Of a stretch of DNA of 10,623 nt, positions 7,278 through 10,623 are shown in pieces. Numbering within the stretch: the first letter of the stretch is position 1; each line of letters begins with the position of its first letter. The notes beneath the pieces were generated by a model. The model was not told the DNA's origin, ran no database searches, and was given only the letters and a program-made list of their open reading frames with translations. The position numbers and the translations under genes were made by a program. Source of the stretch: an uncultured Porphyromonadaceae bacterium (GTDB taxonomy: Bacteria; Bacteroidota; Bacteroidia; Bacteroidales; Muribaculaceae); assembly GCA_900546835.1 (NCBI GenBank), contig UREH01000079.1, forward strand, positions 1-10,623, given 5' to 3'.

Positions 7278-7385
7278 ATTTCCGCGGTAAAATTTTCGAA
7301 TCTTTTCCTCTCTTCATCAGTCGTGTAGACATCTACACTCCTTCTTCATCGAGAAAAATCTCCTGAAAATTTTCCTCCCGGAAAT
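7278..7385. repeat. Inner inverted repeat of the folE/glnN promoter region
   Basis: ATTTCCGCGGTAAAATTTTC (7278-7297) and the complement of 7365-7385 (ATTTCC, then GGGAGG, then AAAATTTTC) agree at 18 of 21 aligned positions with one gap. Both halves of the spacer therefore carry the same two blocks in mirrored order. The gap between inner and outer block is 30 bp on the folE side and 5 bp on the glnN side. Each arm contains the palindrome GAAAATTTTC or a near copy of it. Confidence 0.65.
7323..7338. promoter_or_regulatory. Central dyad, candidate regulator operator
   Basis: GTGTAGA-CA-TCTACAC has perfect 7-bp arms around two bases, the size and symmetry of a site for a dimeric DNA-binding protein. 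It lies near the middle of the divergent folE/glnN region, where one bound regulator could affect both promoters. No regulator is encoded nearby, and I do not recognise the site as that of a known family. Confidence 0.45.
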
Positions 7386-7392
7386 ATCAAAA

Positions 7393-7400
7393 TAATTTCG
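7393..7400 (+). promoter_or_regulatory. -7 box of the glnN promoter
   Basis: TAATTTCG is one mismatch from TAnnTTTG and occupies the same place in the right 22-bp arm as the folE box does in the left. Initiation near 7407 would give a leader of about 70 bases, AT-rich and without a clear Shine-Dalgarno sequence. The imperfect box fits a promoter that needs activation. Confidence 0.5.
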
Positions 7401-7477
7401 ACCAGTTACTTACCTGAATACATTCATCAACATCATACACATTTTTTAGTCAACTGTCAAGTTTAATTCAAATCATT

Positions 7478-9667
7478 ATGTCGTCACTTAGATTCAAGGC
7501 TGTCGCCGAGGCATTCGATCGCAAGGTCGTACCCGTGGAGATACCCAAGGAAAGTCCGGAAGTGTATTACGCCGACGCCGTGTTCAACCGCCAGCGTATG
7601 TTCGAGTATCTCCCAAAGAATACCTTCGACCAACTCATCGACGCCATTGACAACAAGCGCCCTATCTCGCGCGAACTGGCCGACAGCGTGGCCGCAGGGA
7701 TGAAACGCTGGGCAACCGACAACGGCGCACGCCACTACACCCACTGGTTCCACCCCCTAACAGGAGGCACCGCCGAGAAACACGACAGCTTCATCGAGCA
7801 CGACGGCAAGGGAGGCGTAGTCGAGGAATTTACCGGCAAACTGCTCGTACAGCAGGAACCCGACGCGTCGAGCTTCCCCAACGGCGGCATACGCAACACC
7901 TTCGAGGCCCGCGGCTACTCGGCGTGGGACATCTCCTCGCCCGTGTTCATCCTTAACGAAACCCTCTGCATACCAACCATCTTCATATCCTACACCGGCG
8001 AATCGCTCGACTTCAAGACGCCGCTTCTGCGCGCCCTCAACGCCGTTGACAAAGCAGCCGCCGAAGTTGCGCGCTACTTCGACCCTGAAGTGAAGCACGT
8101 GATGAGCTACCTCGGCTGGGAACAGGAATACTTCCTTGTCGACGCATCGCTCTTCAGCGCACGCCCCGACCTGGTTATGACCGGACGTACCCTGATGGGA
8201 CATGAGAGCGCCAAAAACCAGCAGCTCGAGGACCACTATTTCGGTTCCATCCCCCAGCGCGTGCAGGCCTTCATGCTCGACCTCGAAATCGAGTGCCACA
8301 AACTCGGCATCCCGGCCCATACACGCCACAACGAAGTGGCTCCCAACCAGTTTGAGCTCGCCCCAATCTTCGAGGAGACCAATCTGGCCAACGACCACAA
8401 CCTACTGATAATGACGGTGATGGATACCGTGGCCCGCAAGCATAACTTCCGCGTGCTCCTTCACGAAAAGCCCTTCGCAGGCATCAACGGCTCCGGCAAA
8501 CACAATAACTGGAGCCTCGGCACCGACACAGGTACCCTGCTCTTCTCACCCGGCAAGACCCCGCGCGAAAACCTGCGCTTCATGGCCTTCTTCGCCAACG
8601 TGATGGCCGCCGTATACCATCACAACGGACTGCTGAAAGCCTCCATCTCGTCGGCCACCAACGCTCACCGACTCGGCGCCAACGAAGCGCCCCCCGCCAT
8701 CATTTCCATCTTCACCGGCTCGCAGATTGCCGAAGTGCTCGACCGCCTTGAAAAGAGCACCGACGACGACCTCATCACCTTCGCCGGCAAGGAAGGAATC
8801 GACATGGGTGTGGCCCAGATTCCCGAAATCATGCTCGACAACACCGACCGCAACCGCACGTCGCCCTTCGCTTTCACCGGCAACCGCTTCGAATTCCGCG
8901 CCGTCGGGTCGAGCGCCAACTGCGCCTCCGCCATGATAGCACTGAACGCCGCAGTTGCCGAGCAGCTCGCCGAATTCAAGAAACGCGTCGACGCACGCGT
9001 TGACCGCGAGGAATCGCTCTACCATGCCATTCTCGAGGAAGTGAAGGCTCTAATTGTGGAATGCAAACCCATCCACTTCGACGGCAACGGCTACAGCGAC
9101 GAATGGAAGGAAGAAGCAGCGCGCCGCGGCCTCGACTGCGAGACATCCGTGCCCCGTATTTTCGACGCCTACCTACGCCCCGAATCTGTGGAGATGTTCG
9201 AAAAGACCGGCGTATTCTCGAAACTCGAGCTCAAGGCCCGCAACGAAATCAAGTGGGAGACCTATACAAAGAAGATTCAGATTGAATCACGTGTGCTCGG
9301 CGACCTTGCCCTGAACCATATCGTGCCAGTGGCCACACGTTACCAGAGCATGCTGGTAGACAACCTCGTGAAACTCAAGACCCTCTTCCCCGTGGCCAAA
9401 GGGAATGCCCTGACCGCACGCGATCTCGGTACCATCGAAAACATCTCCGAGCACCTCTGTGCCATCAAGGAGGAGACAGAGCGCATGACCAACGCACGTA
9501 AACAGGCCAACCACCTCACCTGCGAGCGCGAGAAAGCCATCGCATACCACGACAACGTGGTGCCCGCCATGGAGCGTATCCGTCAGCATATCGATAAACT
9601 CGAGCTGATGGTCGACGATGAAATGTGGCCTCTGCCCAAATACCGCGAAATGCTCTTCATCCGCTAA
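7478..9667 (+). CDS. glnN: Type III glutamine synthetase (GSIII)
   Basis: Makes glutamine from glutamate, ammonia and ATP in the cytoplasm, the main entry of ammonia into metabolism. At 729 residues it has the size of the Bacteroides-type GSIII, much larger than GSI (about 470) or GSII, and it would assemble as a dodecamer. The N-terminal GSIII-specific region covers about residues 1-200. Catalytic-domain motifs follow in order: GWEQEYFLVD (213-222), NEVAPNQFELAPI (285-297), GINGSGKHNNWSL (335-347), NAHRLGANEAPPAIIS (395-410) and NRTSPF (459-464) with NRFEFR (469-474). The C-terminal part is helical and charged. I see no adenylylation-type tyrosine loop as in GSI. The gene stands alone, with its own promoter in the divergent region and a strong terminator at 9740-9780. 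Related short repeats lie on both sides. Identification is very secure. Confidence 0.97.
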   Translation: MSSLRFKAVAEAFDRKVVPVEIPKESPEVYYADAVFNRQRMFEYLPKNTFDQLIDAIDNKRPISRELADSVAAGMKRWATDNGARHYTHWFHPLTGGTAEKHDSFIEHDGKGGVVEEFTGKLLVQQEPDASSFPNGGIRNTFEARGYSAWDISSPVFILNETLCIPTIFISYTGESLDFKTPLLRALNAVDKAAAEVARYFDPEVKHVMSYLGWEQEYFLVDASLFSARPDLVMTGRTLMGHESAKNQQLEDHYFGSIPQRVQAFMLDLEIECHKLGIPAHTRHNEVAPNQFELAPIFEETNLANDHNLLIMTVMDTVARKHNFRVLLHEKPFAGINGSGKHNNWSLGTDTGTLLFSPGKTPRENLRFMAFFANVMAAVYHHNGLLKASISSATNAHRLGANEAPPAIISIFTGSQIAEVLDRLEKSTDDDLITFAGKEGIDMGVAQIPEIMLDNTDRNRTSPFAFTGNRFEFRAVGSSANCASAMIALNAAVAEQLAEFKKRVDARVDREESLYHAILEEVKALIVECKPIHFDGNGYSDEWKEEAARRGLDCETSVPRIFDAYLRPESVEMFEKTGVFSKLELKARNEIKWETYTKKIQIESRVLGDLALNHIVPVATRYQSMLVDNLVKLKTLFPVAKGNALTARDLGTIENISEHLCAIKEETERMTNARKQANHLTCEREKAIAYHDNVVPAMERIRQHIDKLELMVDDEMWPLPKYREMLFIR

Positions 9668-9682
9668 GGATAAATCATATAC

Positions 9683-9726
9683 GTAACTGTTCTGAATTAT
9701 TCTGACATCTCGACCAGTTACCTGAA
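9683..9726. repeat. Compressed copy of the folE/glnN promoter repeat, after glnN
   Basis: Beginning 15 bases after the glnN stop, GTAACTGTTCTGAATTATT (9683-9701) matches the left upstream arm (7229-7247) at 17 of 19 positions. After 8 bases, TCGACCAGTTAC (9710-9721) is identical to 7398-7409 of the right arm. The shared sequence continues with CTGAA, the upstream copy having a 4-base duplication TTAC before it. The two arms, 143 bp apart upstream, are thus almost joined here. They can form a 7-bp stem (GTAACTG/CAGTTAC). Confidence 0.75.
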
Positions 9727-9739
9727 CGACCGTTACAAT

Positions 9740-9780
9740 GGCGGCGGGGGCGACATTCGGTCGCTACCCGCCGTCTTTGT
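9740..9780 (+). terminator. Rho-independent terminator of glnN
   Basis: A GC-rich stem of 15 pairs with one bulged A runs from GGCGGCGGGGGCGAC (9740-9754) to GTCGC plus the CCCGCCGTC segment (9760-9775), around the loop ATTCG. TTTGT follows. It lies 72 bases after the glnN stop. The bases from there to 9907 contain no feature that I can support. Confidence 0.75.
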
Positions 9781-9907
9781 AATGCATTCCGAAGCAGAAA
9801 CAATGTAAACCCGAATTCGGCTTAAAGGCACACAAAATCAGTCAATACGGCCAACACGCGAAGACGAAACCGACATTCCCGGCCGACACTATTACAAGAA
9901 ATATTCG

Positions 9908-9915
9908 TAAATTTG
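9908..9915 (+). promoter_or_regulatory. -7 box upstream of the outer-membrane protein gene
   Basis: TAAATTTG is a perfect TAnnTTTG match, 53 bp before the start codon. I see no matching TTTG at the -33 spacing, so the call rests on the -7 box and its position alone. Confidence 0.45.
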
Positions 9916-9968
9916 TCGAAAATTTTACCCAAAGGGGAATTCCCCGCCGACCAACCGCACATTTCGCA

Positions 9969-10623
9969 ATGAAGTTCACAAGGACACTGACAGCCATTAT
10001 AGCCATACTCCTCGCAACGACTCCGGTCGCCGCGGACGATCCGGCCGATACAATGGCCGTCGCGCCCGATACAATGAAAATGACAGCCGATACAGTAAGG
10101 CAGGAACGGCCCGGGCTGATCCAACGGATAATAAACTACTTCGGCGACGCCAACAAAGAGCGTCCTGAAAAGAAATTCGACGTGACATTTCTGGGTGGTC
10201 CCAGCTATTCGGAGGCCACAAGCCTTCAGGTGGCCGTGATAGCCGCCGGACTCTACCGCACGCGCCGCGACAGCCTCACCCGCCAGAGCAACGTATCGGT
10301 GTTCGGCCAGGGGAGCATAACGGGGCTTTATCGCGTAGGTATCTTCGGCGAGCACTATGCCCCCGCCGACCGCTGGCGCATCAACTATAAGGCCGACTTC
10401 GCCCACTACCCTCTGAAATTCTGGGGACTTGATTTCGACAGTCAGCGCAACGACGACAACGAATGCTCATATACCGAATTGCAGAGCGAATTTCATGTGG
10501 AATGGCAATGGAGGTTCGGACAGCACATATTCATCGGCCCATCCGCCAACTTCAACTACGGCAAAGCCACACGCATGGATATGCCATGGCTTTGGGGCGG
10601 CGAGAATCTGCGAATGTTCAACT
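9969..10623 (+). CDS. Outer-membrane beta-barrel protein, BamA/TamA (Omp85)-like, C-terminus cut by window edge
   Basis: About 218 residues are visible, running off the right edge. A clear signal peptide opens the protein (MKFTRTLTAIIAILLATTPVAA, cleavage likely at A22 or nearby). A short spacer with three related ADT/PDT units (about 26-43) follows. From about residue 69 the sequence alternates like beta strands with aromatic and glycine turns: FDVTFLGGPSYSEATSLQVAVIAAGLYRT, then VSVFGQGSITGLYRVGIFGEHY, then WRINYKADFAHYPLKFWGLDFD. This resembles the barrel start of BamA/TamA-family surface antigens found in Bacteroidetes without POTRA domains. Such proteins sit in the outer membrane; the role of this branch is unknown. 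The start at 9969 is fixed by the signal peptide. The family call is from pattern recognition, and another outer-membrane barrel family remains possible. Confidence 0.75.
   Translation, partial: MKFTRTLTAIIAILLATTPVAADDPADTMAVAPDTMKMTADTVRQERPGLIQRIINYFGDANKERPEKKFDVTFLGGPSYSEATSLQVAVIAAGLYRTRRDSLTRQSNVSVFGQGSITGLYRVGIFGEHYAPADRWRINYKADFAHYPLKFWGLDFDSQRNDDNECSYTELQSEFHVEWQWRFGQHIFIGPSANFNYGKATRMDMPWLWGGENLRMFN

Larger units (their letters stand above)
7226..7412. repeat. Outer inverted repeat of the folE/glnN promoter region
   Basis: Two 22-bp arms, 7226-7247 (TAAGTAACTGTTC then an AT-rich end) and 7391-7412 (its complement, ending CAGTTACTTA), match at 20 of 22 positions. Each arm lies just upstream of one of the divergent genes and contains its -7 box, so folE and glnN share an almost identical core promoter in opposite directions. 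The arms are separated by 143 bp. A third, compressed copy is found after glnN at 9683-9726. Confidence 0.8.

Noticed and set aside
7226..7412. The folE/glnN spacer as a MITE with target duplication
   Set aside because: The arms are terminal-repeat-like, but the flanks show no direct repeat; they continue the inverted symmetry only, and the arms coincide with promoters. Kept as a repeat, not called a mobile element.
7684..8398. Long antisense frames inside glnN, such as the 213-residue frame at 7757-8398
   Set aside because: Strong codon bias in glnN leaves open antisense frames; they have no start context or recognisable product.
9822..10406. A 194-residue minus-strand open frame
   Set aside because: It is antisense to the plus-strand barrel protein, which has a clear signal peptide and beta-barrel pattern, and has no recognisable domain itself.

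Overview
The window looks like chromosomal DNA of a Bacteroidota member, most likely Bacteroidales and plausibly a Muribaculaceae-like gut lineage. The evidence is the Bacteroidetes-type -7 promoter box TAnnTTTG upstream of several genes, the lack of clear Shine-Dalgarno sequences, a 729-residue type III glutamine synthetase of the Bacteroides kind, the rsfS-ftsH gene pair, and moderately GC-rich coding DNA between AT-rich spacers. The family-level placement is inference.

Layout, left to right. On the minus strand, rsfS (ribosome silencing factor) and ftsH (membrane AAA+ zinc protease, cut by the left edge of the window) form an operon. Upstream of it lies a 443-base gap up to tRNA-His. This gap holds tandem promoter boxes, a 194-bp palindromic MITE-like element with TTA flanks, a small hairpin, and a tRNA terminator. 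A minus-strand tRNA-His(GUG) has its own promoter. Next is a minus-strand secreted or membrane protein of the DUF3943 type. Divergent from it is a plus-strand LolC/LolE-like ABC permease with no ATPase gene beside it. Its 3' end overlaps by 17 bp the 3' end of a convergent MATE efflux gene. The MATE gene follows folE (GTP cyclohydrolase I) in a minus-strand pair. A 259-bp divergent promoter region separates folE from plus-strand glnN. After glnN come a short repeat and a strong terminator, then the start of a plus-strand outer-membrane beta-barrel protein cut by the right edge.

Most of the genes are housekeeping: membrane proteolysis, ribosome hibernation, tRNA, pterin or queuosine precursor synthesis, and ammonia assimilation. 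I see no defence system, CRISPR array, integrase or other obvious new multi-gene system. The unusual content is non-coding. (1) A nearly fully self-complementary MITE-like element lies beside the rsfS promoter. (2) The folE/glnN intergenic region is built as two mirror-image halves, each carrying the same two sequence blocks around a central dyad. (3) A compressed copy of the outer blocks reappears directly after glnN, so this gene is bracketed by related sequences.
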